A stretch of 7,700 bases of DNA from Lachnospiraceae bacterium (GTDB lineage: Bacteria > Bacillota_A > Clostridia > Lachnospirales > Lachnospiraceae), in NCBI GenBank assembly GCA_017553665.1, contig JAFZKM010000244.1, forward strand, positions 1-7,700, given 5' to 3'. This document shows, piece by piece, positions 1 through 5,524 of the stretch (its first letter is position 1; the number at the start of each line of letters is the position of its first letter). The translations under genes were made by a program, and so were the position numbers. The notes below the pieces were generated by a model, which did not search any database, was not told where the DNA came from, and saw only the letters and a list, made by a program, of their open reading frames with translations.

Positions 1-213
1 ACACTCACCGCTCAGGTTCATGTAAGTATGCGGTTGAACCAGAATGACCTTCTCGCCGCCTATATATCCGAAACCGCAGAGTCCCTTAAAACGCCTGGTA
101 TCAAGTTTGATCCCAAGCGTGTCCGAAAGCCTCGTTACGGTGTCAAATCCCATGTTGTGCCGGGTTCCGGCATATTCCCTGCCGTAATTCCCCAGTCCGA
201 ATATTATCTTCAC
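1..213 (-). CDS. pth: Peptidyl-tRNA hydrolase, N-terminal 71 residues (3' end outside window)
   Basis: Pth cleaves the ester bond of peptidyl-tRNAs that drop off ribosomes and so recycles tRNA in the cytoplasm. The visible N-terminus reads MKIIFGLGNYGREYAGTRHN, then GFDTV, and residues 60-69 read QPHTYMNLSG. These match the two Pth signatures. Asn9, His19 and Asn66 correspond to the active-site Asn10, His20 and Asn68 of the E. coli enzyme. One oddity is Tyr10, where the family almost always has Pro (GLGNPG). The start is GTG at 213-211, preceded by a Shine-Dalgarno AGGAAG at 221-226 with 7-nt spacing. That site lies in the 16-bp gap after the deacetylase stop codon, so pth is probably cotranscribed with it. 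About 71 of the usual 185-200 residues are present and the gene runs off the left edge. The assignment is secure; the start is well supported. Confidence 0.94.
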   Translation of the reverse strand, partial: MKIIFGLGNYGREYAGTRHNMGFDTVTRLSDTLGIKLDTRRFKGLCGFGYIGGEKVILVQPHTYMNLSGEC

Positions 214-229
214 TTCTCTTCTTCCTTCT

Positions 230-1297
230 TTACTCCGCCGGTGCCGGAGACACGTATCTGTACACATGGCCCGGCAGCACCTCTTCGCCGCGTGCCTCAA
301 ACATATTGCTGATGCATGTGATCTGATATCCCTGCTCAAGCAGCCAGGGGATGATCCTCTCGGTCGCTTCCGCTGTGCTCTCGTAGAGGTCGTGCATCAG
401 GATGATATATCCGTCCCGCGCGTCCTGCTTGATCTGCGCTACCACGGAATCGGCATTCTTTGTCTTCCAGTCGAGCGAATCGACCGACCAGTTGAACATC
501 GGACGCTCAACTACCGCTTTTACCGTATCGTTCACATTGCCGTAGGGCGGTCTTACCACGACCTCACCCACAGGAACGATCTTGTTGAGTTTTTTCTCGT
601 TATCATAGACCTGGCGGCGGATCTCGTCCTTGCCGAGAGTCTTCAGGTTCGCGTGATCGAGCGTGTGGTTCGCGACCTCGCAGCCCGCCTCATATACCGC
701 GCGGACCTGATCCTGAAAGCTGTCGATCTCATAGCCTACCATGAAGAATGTCGCTTTTACTCCGTATTTCTGCAGCGCCGCGAGTATCCTGTCGGTGTGC
801 GAGCTCGGACCGTCATCAAAGCTGAGCGCAATGATGGGCTTATTCGGATCGATCGTGGGATCGTAATAATACGCATGCTCCGTAAGATCGATCTCAGGCG
901 TGGGCGTCGCTTCCGGCGTGGGTTCTGCCGTGGGCTCGGGTGTAGGCTCCGCTGTGGGTTCGGGGGTAACCTGCAGGTCTCCCGCCGCCTGTCCGTTGGC
1001 TCCGCTGTCAGCATTTCCCTTATTCCCCGTATCATCCGCCACATCGGACGTTTTTCCGTCGCCCGGTTCCGTTCGGCCGTCGGCCACGGACGTTATCGCC
1101 CCTGCCGGATCCTTATCATTCCCAGGTCCCGTCTGTCCCTGAGAAGGCTGCTTTGTCTCTTCGATCGTCTTTACCGTCGAATAGAGCTCCTGAAGCTCCC
1201 CAAAATAAACTACCGTCACGATAAGAGCCGCGACGGCGGTAAGGAGCCAGATGATCATAAGTATCTTGGCTCTCGATACCGTTCTTTTCCGTTTCAA
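230..1297 (-). CDS. Membrane-anchored polysaccharide deacetylase (NodB / carbohydrate esterase 4 family)
   Basis: This 355-aa protein should remove acetyl groups from an extracellular polysaccharide, most often peptidoglycan N-acetylglucosamine. It has a short basic N-terminus, one transmembrane helix (about 12-32), a polar Gly/Asp/Thr linker (about 45-108), a repetitive Pro-Thr-Glu stretch (111-135) and a C-terminal NodB domain (about 152-335). All five CE4 motifs are visible: SFDDGP at 159-164 (catalytic base Asp161, metal ligand Asp162), HTLDH at 211-215 (metal ligands His211 and His215), RPPYG at 249-253, DSLDW at 273-277 and LMHD at 300-303 (His302). It should therefore be an active metal-dependent enzyme anchored on the outer face of the membrane. 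The start is TTG (1297-1295), with a strong AGAGGAAG Shine-Dalgarno at 1303-1310. It follows glgD after 134 bp and precedes pth by 16 bp. The exact substrate (peptidoglycan, chitin-like or other) cannot be read from sequence; PdaA-like sporulation or lysozyme-resistance roles are possible. Confidence 0.93.
   Translation of the reverse strand: MKRKRTVSRAKILMIIWLLTAVAALIVTVVYFGELQELYSTVKTIEETKQPSQGQTGPGNDKDPAGAITSVADGRTEPGDGKTSDVADDTGNKGNADSGANGQAAGDLQVTPEPTAEPTPEPTAEPTPEATPTPEIDLTEHAYYYDPTIDPNKPIIALSFDDGPSSHTDRILAALQKYGVKATFFMVGYEIDSFQDQVRAVYEAGCEVANHTLDHANLKTLGKDEIRRQVYDNEKKLNKIVPVGEVVVRPPYGNVNDTVKAVVERPMFNWSVDSLDWKTKNADSVVAQIKQDARDGYIILMHDLYESTAEATERIIPWLLEQGYQITCISNMFEARGEEVLPGHVYRYVSPAPAE
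893..967 (-). repeat. Degenerate 24-bp tandem repeat encoding a Pro-Thr-Glu linker
   Basis: Within the deacetylase, residues 111-135 are built from the alternating units TPEP and TAEP, an 8-residue (24-bp) period repeated about three times with decay at the C-terminal end (EATPTPE). The DNA copies differ mainly at third codon positions. This implies an old repeat kept for its protein composition rather than a recent slippage expansion. Such Pro/Thr-rich stretches usually act as extended spacers that carry a catalytic domain away from the membrane or through the cell wall. Confidence 0.85.
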
Positions 1298-1367
1298 AAA
1301 ATCTTCCTCTTTTCCCTGCTGCCCGACCTGCTCCCCCGGGCAAATTTCAAACCGTTTTCACGGCTTT

Positions 1368-1406
1368 CGCCCTCCGTCACGTCTTTGGGGACTGTAACGG
1401 AGGGCG
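1368..1406 (-). other. Strong hairpin between glgD and the deacetylase gene (terminator-like, no U tract)
   Basis: The arms at 1368-1380 and 1394-1406 form a 13-bp stem, fully paired in the minus-strand transcript if one G-U pair is allowed. Three further pairs (GTC/GAC) can form inside the loop. It begins about 25 nt after the glgD stop codon, where a terminator or processing site would be expected. The minus-strand sequence after it starts AAAGCCG and has no T run, so a classical Rho-independent terminator is not supported in that direction. The plus-strand side is only weakly T-rich. It may attenuate, stabilise or mark an mRNA cleavage site between glgCD and the downstream genes. I saw no convincing promoter for the deacetylase in the remaining gap (1298-1367). 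Confidence 0.55.
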
Positions 1407-1431
1407 GTTAAGTTCTTATAAAATTTTACGG

Positions 1432-2559
1432 TCAGATCAGATATCGGTCGTTCTTTTCGACTACGATGCGGATCTTTCCGTTCTCGCCGATATATGTCTG
1501 ATTCGGCCTTAAGGTGTCCCTGCTCTCTACGATGCAGTTCTCGATGTAGGTATTGTCCCCGATGTGGACATCGTTAAGGATGATCGAATTCTTGATCACG
1601 CAGTTGTTGCCGACATAGACCTTCTTGAACAGAAGCGAATTCTCGACCGTTCCGTTGATGATCGTTCCGCTCGAAACCAGTGAATTGCGTACGCAGGATC
1701 CGGTATTGTACTTCGCGGGCGGAAGGTCGTCGATCTTCGAGTAAACGTCGGGGTACTGGTTGAAGAAATAATCGCGTACTTCCTTATCCAGGAAGTCCAT
1801 GTTCGTGCGGTAATATTCTTCTACCGTGCTGATATTGCTCCAGTATTCCTTATGCTCGTAAGCGTACATCTTCTTAACGTCAGTGTATCTGACGATGATG
1901 TCTCTTACGAAGTCATAGCGCTCTTCCTCTACCGTCTTCTCGATCAGTTCGATCAGCTGACGGCGGCGGATAACGTAGATACCCATCGAAAGAAGCGGCT
2001 CGGCATCCTTGCAGAAGAAGGGTTTCTCCTCAAACGAAGATATCCTGCCGTCTCCGTCCGTTCCGATGATGCCGTATCTCGTGATGTCGGTATTGGCTCC
2101 CGCGCGTCTGCAGACTACCGTAACGTCGGCCTTCTTCCTGATGTGATACTCAATGAGCTTATTGAAGTCCATCTTGTATACGCCGTCACCCGAGCAGATG
2201 ATGACATAGGGCTCGTGGCTGTTCCTCAGGAACGAAAGGTTCTGGTAAATGGCGTCCGCGGTGCCTCTGTACCAGAAGGAATTATCCGTGGTGATGGTAG
2301 GGGTGAATACGTACAGACCGCCCTGCTTACGTCCGAAATCCCACCATTTTGATGAGCTTAAATGCTCGTTCAGCGATCTCGAATTATACTGTGTCAGAAC
2401 CGCGACCTTCTGGATATGCGAGTTCGACATGCTGCTGAGTACAAAATCTATCGCGCGGTAGCTGCCTGCCACGGGCATGGCCGCAATGGCTCTCTTGTTC
2501 GACAGCTCGCGCATTCTGTTGCTGTTGCCTCCGGCAAGGACTATTCCTATTGCTCTCAT
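1432..2559 (-). CDS. glgD: Glucose-1-phosphate adenylyltransferase subunit GlgD (regulatory/paralogous)
   Basis: GlgD is the second subunit of the Firmicutes ADP-glucose pyrophosphorylase, which makes ADP-glucose from ATP and glucose-1-phosphate for glycogen synthesis. The 375-aa protein has an N-terminal nucleotidyltransferase domain (about 1-245) and a C-terminal left-handed beta-helix with hexapeptide-type repeats (about 285-360). The nucleotide-binding loop is degenerate: [12 protein letters not shown] at 8-19 lacks the GxGxRL pattern seen in the adjacent GlgC. The GDH of the active-site strand has become GDG ([10 protein letters not shown], 123-132), while FEEKP (176-180) and SMGIY (191-195) remain. 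This pattern is typical of GlgD, which modulates GlgC rather than working well alone. The start ATG overlaps the glgC stop in an ATGA and has a strong GGGAGGTG Shine-Dalgarno at 2567-2574 (7-nt spacing). Translational coupling and 1:1 production with GlgC are therefore likely. Confidence 0.95.
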   Translation of the reverse strand: MRAIGIVLAGGNSNRMRELSNKRAIAAMPVAGSYRAIDFVLSSMSNSHIQKVAVLTQYNSRSLNEHLSSSKWWDFGRKQGGLYVFTPTITTDNSFWYRGTADAIYQNLSFLRNSHEPYVIICSGDGVYKMDFNKLIEYHIRKKADVTVVCRRAGANTDITRYGIIGTDGDGRISSFEEKPFFCKDAEPLLSMGIYVIRRRQLIELIEKTVEEERYDFVRDIIVRYTDVKKMYAYEHKEYWSNISTVEEYYRTNMDFLDKEVRDYFFNQYPDVYSKIDDLPPAKYNTGSCVRNSLVSSGTIINGTVENSLLFKKVYVGNNCVIKNSIILNDVHIGDNTYIENCIVESRDTLRPNQTYIGENGKIRIVVEKNDRYLI

Positions 2560-3833
2560 ACTGCGGCACCTCCCTTAACCAGAAGACTCTCTCCGCTGTC
2601 AAGCCAGCCGTTCTGATAATCTCCGGCAGTCGTATATCCTGCTACAACCGTATTCTTGCCGATCCTTACTCCGTCGGGGATGACGGTGCCTTCGGCAAGG
2701 GTCACAAGGCCGTTGCAGTAAATATTGGGATGCTGCTTATTCTCTTTTTCCTCTCCGACTCCGAGCTCACAGCCGTTTCCGACCTTAACGTTCTCGGCAA
2801 TGATAGCCTTGTAGATATTGCAGTTCTCGCCGATCCGCGACTCGTTCATGATGATCGAGTCATAGACCTTCGTGCCCGCTCCGATCACAACGCCGGGGCT
2901 GATGACCGAATTGTAAACCTCTCCGTAGATTTCCGCGCCTTCGCCGATTATGCTGCGGCTGACCACAGCGTCCCGGGCGATGTACTGCGGCGGGATCTCG
3001 TCCGACTTCGTATAGATCTTCCAGAATTCCTCGTAAAGATTGAACTCGGGCACCAGATCGATGAGCTCCATGTTCGAGCTCCAGTACGCCGCAAGTGTTC
3101 CGACGTCCTTCCAGTAGCCGTTATATTCGTAGGCGAAGATACGCGCGCCGTTATTGTGACAATAGGGGATGACATGCTTTCCGAAGTCGCATCCGGACTG
3201 CTCCGCGTTTGCGATCAGCGCCTCTTTGAGCACCTTCCACGTGAAGATGTAGATACCCATCGAAGCCAGATTGCTCCTGGGTTTTGCGGGCTTCTCTTCA
3301 AAGTCCACAACCTTTTTGTTCTCGTCGGTTATGATAAGTCCGAAGCGGGAAGCGTCTTCCCATGCTACCGGATACGCTGCTATGGTTATATCGGCGTCAT
3401 TCGCCTTATGGAAGTCAAGGAGCATCTCATAATCCATCTTATAGATGTGATCGCCGCCGAGAATGAGGACATAATCGGGGTTATAGTACTCCATGTACTT
3501 GAGATTCTGATAGATGGCATTCGCTGTGCCGCTGTACCACTCCGCGTTGTCGGACTTCTCGTAAGGCGGAAGGATGCTTACACCGCCGATGTTACGGTCA
3601 AGGTCCCACGGAATGCCGATTCCGATATGTGTATTCAGTCTGAGAGGCTGATACTGGGTAAGCACGCCCACCGTATCAACACCCGAATTGATGCAATTAC
3701 TCAGCGGGAAATCGATAATCCTGTACTTTCCGCCATAGCTCACGGCCGGCTTTGCCATATCAGCCGTCAGGACTCCGAGTCGTGACCCCTGTCCACCCGC
3801 AAGGAGCATTGCGATCATTTCTTTATGGATCAA
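2556..3833 (-). CDS. glgC: Glucose-1-phosphate adenylyltransferase, catalytic subunit GlgC
   Basis: GlgC catalyses the committed, usually allosterically regulated step of bacterial glycogen synthesis, ATP + glucose-1-phosphate to ADP-glucose + PPi, in the cytoplasm. With the chosen start it has 425 aa. Visible motifs are [14 protein letters not shown] (10-23, nucleotide binding), [19 protein letters not shown] (28-46), [12 protein letters not shown] (99-110), [10 protein letters not shown] (126-135, containing the catalytic Asp128), FEEKP (178-182, sugar-phosphate binding) and SMGIYIF (191-197). A C-terminal beta-helix with hexapeptide-type repeats spans about 288-400. I prefer a TTG start at 3833-3831: AGGGGGTGG at 3839-3847 is then a Shine-Dalgarno with 5-6 nt spacing, and the N-terminus ([14 protein letters not shown]) matches the usual family start. 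A GTG at 3842 is in frame but lies inside that ribosome-binding site. ATG at 3818 is a less likely alternative. It is the first gene of the left operon. Confidence 0.96.
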   Translation of the reverse strand: MIHKEMIAMLLAGGQGSRLGVLTADMAKPAVSYGGKYRIIDFPLSNCINSGVDTVGVLTQYQPLRLNTHIGIGIPWDLDRNIGGVSILPPYEKSDNAEWYSGTANAIYQNLKYMEYYNPDYVLILGGDHIYKMDYEMLLDFHKANDADITIAAYPVAWEDASRFGLIITDENKKVVDFEEKPAKPRSNLASMGIYIFTWKVLKEALIANAEQSGCDFGKHVIPYCHNNGARIFAYEYNGYWKDVGTLAAYWSSNMELIDLVPEFNLYEEFWKIYTKSDEIPPQYIARDAVVSRSIIGEGAEIYGEVYNSVISPGVVIGAGTKVYDSIIMNESRIGENCNIYKAIIAENVKVGNGCELGVGEEKENKQHPNIYCNGLVTLAEGTVIPDGVRIGKNTVVAGYTTAGDYQNGWLDSGESLLVKGGAAV

Positions 3834-3861
3834 AAATACCACCCCCTGTATAATAATGTTG

Positions 3862-3892
3862 GATATCGGAATAATGGCCGTCTTCCGATACC
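3862..3892 (-). promoter_or_regulatory. Inverted repeat in the glgC 5' leader
   Basis: The arms at 3862-3871 and 3883-3892 can pair over 10 positions in the minus-strand RNA (nine Watson-Crick pairs and one G-U) around an 11-nt loop. The core is TATCGGAA / TTCCGATA. From the predicted start site near 3898 the structure would lie almost at the mRNA 5' end, about 15 nt upstream of the glgC Shine-Dalgarno. A second TATCGG copy sits just upstream (3891-3896), so an alternative register is possible. It could be a 5' stabilising hairpin, a translation control element or a DNA operator. Confidence 0.5.
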
Positions 3893-3904
3893 GATACAGA
3901 CTAT

Positions 3905-3937
3905 ATTATAGCACATGTGCGCGGAAAATAAAACAAA
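3905..3937 (-). promoter_or_regulatory. Probable sigma-A-type promoter of glgC-glgD
   Basis: On the minus strand the extended -10 TGCTATAAT lies at 3913-3905, with TATAAT at 3910-3905. The -35 region is poor: TTTTAT has 17-bp spacing and TTGTTT about 20-bp spacing. A strong extended -10 can compensate for a weak -35. The predicted start site is near 3898, giving a leader of about 65 nt. The perfect 10-bp palindrome GCACATGTGC at 3911-3920 covers the spacer next to the -10 and could be a repressor site. Confidence 0.65.
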
Positions 3938-3958
3938 CATTACCCCAAAGAGGCTCAT

Positions 3959-3974
3959 GGTAAACAAGTTTACC
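3959..3974. promoter_or_regulatory. 16-bp palindrome, candidate operator
   Basis: The sequence GGTAAACAAGTTTACC has two perfect 7-bp arms around a 2-bp centre. Its shape resembles the two-fold symmetric operators of small bacterial repressors such as the LacI or GntR type, but it matches no consensus that I can name with confidence. It lies upstream of the glgC -35 region, about 50 bp from the -10. That position suits an activator of glgC, or a regulator acting on both divergent units. Confidence 0.4.
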
Positions 3975-4034
3975 GTTTTCCCGCCGGGTGAAATTTCGGC
4001 GATTTTCTTTTAATCAACCTCAACCCGGGTCCGC

Positions 4035-4043
4035 TGTTGATAA
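4035..4043 (-). promoter_or_regulatory. DnaA-box-like 9-mer, inverted orientation
   Basis: TGTTGATAA on the plus strand reads TTATCAACA on the minus strand. It differs at one position from the DnaA box consensus TTATCCACA. It lies about 55 bp left of the main cluster and points the opposite way. On its own it would carry little weight. Confidence 0.35.
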
Positions 4044-4096
4044 CTGAGTGCCGATAACCGTTGAAAAGGTGAGTAAATCCCTGTTCAATACCGGAA

Positions 4097-4114
4097 TAAT
4101 CCACATTATCCACA
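4097..4114 (+). promoter_or_regulatory. Tandem pair of DnaA boxes
   Basis: TAATCCACA (4097-4105, one mismatch) is directly abutted by TTATCCACA (4106-4114, exact consensus). The two 9-mers lie head to tail with no gap. A third box follows at 4122. The set is bracketed by CCGGAA (4091-4096) and TTCCGG (4130-4135). Closely spaced boxes are expected where DnaA binds cooperatively, at origins or at DnaA-controlled promoters. Confidence 0.7.
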
Positions 4115-4121
4115 CGGAAAT

Positions 4122-4130
4122 TTATCCACT
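4122..4130 (+). promoter_or_regulatory. DnaA-box-like 9-mer
   Basis: TTATCCACT differs from the consensus only at the last base. It starts 7 bp after the tandem pair, in the same orientation. It is part of a 12-bp direct repeat (ATTTATCCACTT) at 4120-4131 and 4186-4197. Confidence 0.6.
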
Positions 4131-4187
4131 TCCGGGAAATGCCGCTTTGGCTTTATTTCATGGGGTTTCGCGGTCTGCCGCCGGGAT

Positions 4188-4196
4188 TTATCCACT
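4188..4196 (+). promoter_or_regulatory. DnaA-box-like 9-mer
   Basis: This is a second TTATCCACT, within the repeated 12-mer ATTTATCCACTT. It is in the same orientation as the other main boxes and 66 bp from the previous copy. Its right edge is about 45 bp upstream of the -35 of the dnaD-like operon promoter. Confidence 0.6.
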
Positions 4197-4241
4197 TTTT
4201 CCCCCGGCGTGTTCGACAGTTGTTTTACCCCGAATTTGGCT

Positions 4242-4269
4242 TTGCTAAAATATTTCCCCATGCTATAAT
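4242..4269 (+). promoter_or_regulatory. Sigma-A-type promoter of the dnaD-like / dnaC / prs operon
   Basis: The -35 TTGCTA (4242-4247, four of six consensus bases) is followed by 16 bp and then TATAAT (4264-4269), with the extended TG motif (TGCTATAAT from 4261). The predicted start site is near 4276, giving a leader of about 60 nt. The extended -10 is identical to that of the divergent glgC promoter. The DnaA boxes lie immediately upstream, so DnaA binding could influence this promoter. Confidence 0.75.
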
Positions 4270-4277
4270 TCACACTG

Positions 4278-4312
4278 CCGGCGCAAGAGAAAGTTGAGGG
4301 GCTTTCAGCCGG
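4278..4312 (+). promoter_or_regulatory. Two-part hairpin in the leader of the dnaD-like operon
   Basis: An outer stem CCGGC/GCCGG (4278-4282 with 4308-4312) encloses an inner stem GAAAG/CTTTC (4289-4293 with 4302-4306) and an 8-nt loop TTGAGGGG. It would sit at the extreme 5' end of the transcript and leaves the Shine-Dalgarno (4329-4333) free. It may stabilise the mRNA; no known riboswitch class was recognised. Confidence 0.4.
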
Positions 4313-4337
4313 ACGATGCTCTGATGTGGGAGGATTT

Positions 4338-5468
4338 ATGACAAGGCCCATAAAACTGTCTTTTGGAAATGAGATCGGTGAGACAACCGTTTCAAATATA
4401 TTTATCGATGAGTACATGGCTGACGCCAACGGTGCATATGTAAAGGTATATCTGTATCTTCTGCGCTGCCTCGGTGATTCCTCGGTATCAGTCTCAGTTG
4501 CCGCTATTTCGGAGAAACTGGACGAGACCGAGAAGGATATCATCAAGGCTCTCCGTTACTGTGAGAAGCAGAATCTTCTTCATATTCTCTGGGACGCCGA
4601 GGGGCAGATCAGCTCCATCACTCTCGATCCCCTTACGGGATCTTCATCTTCGAGGCGCCCGGACAATATCATCACTCTCTCGGCAGCGGATACCCGCGAG
4701 GAAGTTCCCGCTGCTGTCAGGACAGATATCCCGAGGATACGCCCCATTAAGGAAGCGGCTCCCGAGATCACTCCCAAGCCCGATTACACCACCCGCCAGA
4801 TCGCGAAGTTCAAGCAGCACGATGACTTTAACGAGCTCATCGATTTCATCGAGGAACGCCTCGGCTGCACGATGAAGCTTGCCGATCTCCAGACTCCGGC
4901 TTTTCTCTATGAACAGCTCGAGATGCCCGCTCCCCTGATCAGATACCTCTATGAGTTCTGCATTTTCAAGGGCAAGACGGCTCCCGCATATATCGAGAAA
5001 GTCGCGATGTCCTGGCATGACAAGAACATCGATACGGTCGACAGGGCGAAGGCCGAAGTCTTCTCCCGCTCGAAGGACTGCGCCGCCATCAAGGAAGCCT
5101 TCGGCATCAGCAGATCGTTCGGCGCGATCGAGCTTGACATGATAAACCGCTGGAAGTTCACCTATAACATGAGCACCGAGATGATCCGCGAAGCCTGCAA
5201 CAGAACGCTTCTGAACACCGGAAGCCCCGATTTCAAGTATGCGGACGGCATTCTCTCGGGGTGGTTCAAGAAGGGCATAACCGACATGAACGGCATTGCC
5301 GCCGCAGACGCGGAGCATGCCGCGAAGGCACAGAAATCCGGACGGACCGGTACCGCGCGCGGTAACTCGGACTCCTCCTCTTCCAACAAATTCAACCAGT
5401 TTCCTCAGCGGACCTATTCCGATAACGATTACGCGGATCTCGAAAGACGCAAGCTGGGCAAGCTGTAG
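4338..5468 (+). CDS. DnaD/DnaB-domain primosomal protein (replication initiation)
   Basis: Proteins of this family act with a helicase loader to recruit the replicative helicase at the origin or at restart sites. This 376-aa protein has an N-terminal region (about 1-98) resembling a winged-helix DDBH1 domain and a variable linker (about 100-150) rich in Ser, Arg and Pro. Two DDBH2-type regions follow (about 155-235 and 245-318). Each contains the hallmark YxxxI/VxxxW motif: Tyr218 to Trp226 (YIEKVAMSW) and Tyr301 to Trp309 (YADGILSGW). After an Ala/Ser-rich linker the protein ends in the conserved-looking tail FPQRTYSDNDYADLE plus basic residues, a form common in DnaD-like proteins of Clostridia. 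The start is ATG 4338 with Shine-Dalgarno GGAGG at 4329-4333. An in-frame GTG at 4326 overlaps that site and is unlikely. With the loader gene next door, this is probably the functional DnaD/DnaB equivalent. Confidence 0.92.
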   Translation: MTRPIKLSFGNEIGETTVSNIFIDEYMADANGAYVKVYLYLLRCLGDSSVSVSVAAISEKLDETEKDIIKALRYCEKQNLLHILWDAEGQISSITLDPLTGSSSSRRPDNIITLSAADTREEVPAAVRTDIPRIRPIKEAAPEITPKPDYTTRQIAKFKQHDDFNELIDFIEERLGCTMKLADLQTPAFLYEQLEMPAPLIRYLYEFCIFKGKTAPAYIEKVAMSWHDKNIDTVDRAKAEVFSRSKDCAAIKEAFGISRSFGAIELDMINRWKFTYNMSTEMIREACNRTLLNTGSPDFKYADGILSGWFKKGITDMNGIAAADAEHAAKAQKSGRTGTARGNSDSSSSNKFNQFPQRTYSDNDYADLERRKLGKL

Positions 5469-5471
5469 ACA

Positions 5472-5508
5472 GCATCCGTAGCACACTGTGCTAAATCCAA
5501 ACGGATGC
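5472..5508 (+). other. Nested hairpin in the gap between the dnaD-like gene and the helicase loader
   Basis: Perfect 8-bp arms GCATCCGT (5472-5479) and ACGGATGC (5501-5508) enclose a second perfect hairpin, AGCACACTGTGCT (5480-5492, 5-bp stem, 3-nt loop). A single-stranded AAATCCAA (5493-5500) closes the 3' side. The structure starts 3 nt after the upstream stop codon and ends 16 nt before the loader ATG. No T run follows, so it is not an intrinsic terminator. The loader lacks a clear Shine-Dalgarno here (only AGGG at 5509-5512), so the structure may affect its translation or mRNA processing. Confidence 0.6.
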
Positions 5509-5524
5509 AGGGCACGGGTACGAT

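Larger units (their letters stand above)
3834..4337. other. Divergent regulatory region between glgCD and the dnaD-like operon
   Basis: This stretch of about 500 bp has no plausible gene. From left to right it holds the glgC ribosome-binding site, a leader inverted repeat (3862-3892), the glgC promoter (about 3905-3937), a 16-bp palindrome (3959-3974), DnaA-box-like 9-mers (4035-4196), the promoter of the right operon (4242-4269) and a structured leader (4278-4312). I see nothing recognisable in about 4197-4240 beyond ordinary intergenic sequence. A weak 5-bp hairpin at 3982-4001 followed by a T-rich stretch was not considered a real terminator, because no gene reads into it from the left. 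Confidence 0.8.

Noticed and set aside
266..1411. Long plus-strand open frame (about 380 codons) opposite the deacetylase
   Set aside because: It lies antisense to a gene with all five NodB motifs. The translation is Arg/Ile/Val-rich with no recognisable domain, as expected for the mirror of a GC-biased codon pattern.
2550..3785. Long plus-strand open frame (about 410 codons) opposite glgC
   Set aside because: It lies antisense to a clearly recognised glgC over its whole length, with no family resemblance and no convincing ribosome-binding site.
3831..3842. GTG at 3842 as the glgC start
   Set aside because: It falls inside the best Shine-Dalgarno for the in-frame TTG at 3833, and the TTG gives an N-terminus of the usual family length.
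3982..4010. 5-bp hairpin followed by a T-rich stretch on the plus strand, resembling a terminator
   Set aside because: The stem is short, the loop is 10 nt, and no plus-strand gene reads into it from the left.
4048..4248. Short plus-strand open frame (66 codons) inside the regulatory gap
   Set aside because: It has no credible ribosome-binding site and no promoter upstream, and its sequence is explained by the DnaA-box repeats.
4324..4341. Five-codon leader frame (MWEDL) overlapping the dnaD-like start in ATGA
   Set aside because: There is no Shine-Dalgarno in front of it, its codons consist mainly of the downstream gene's own ribosome-binding site, and such short frames arise often by chance.
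4106..4546. Minus-strand open frame of about 146 codons covering the DnaA boxes and the start of the dnaD-like gene
   Set aside because: It would run through the promoter, leader and coding start of the opposite gene; its composition is unlike its neighbours and it has no recognisable motif.
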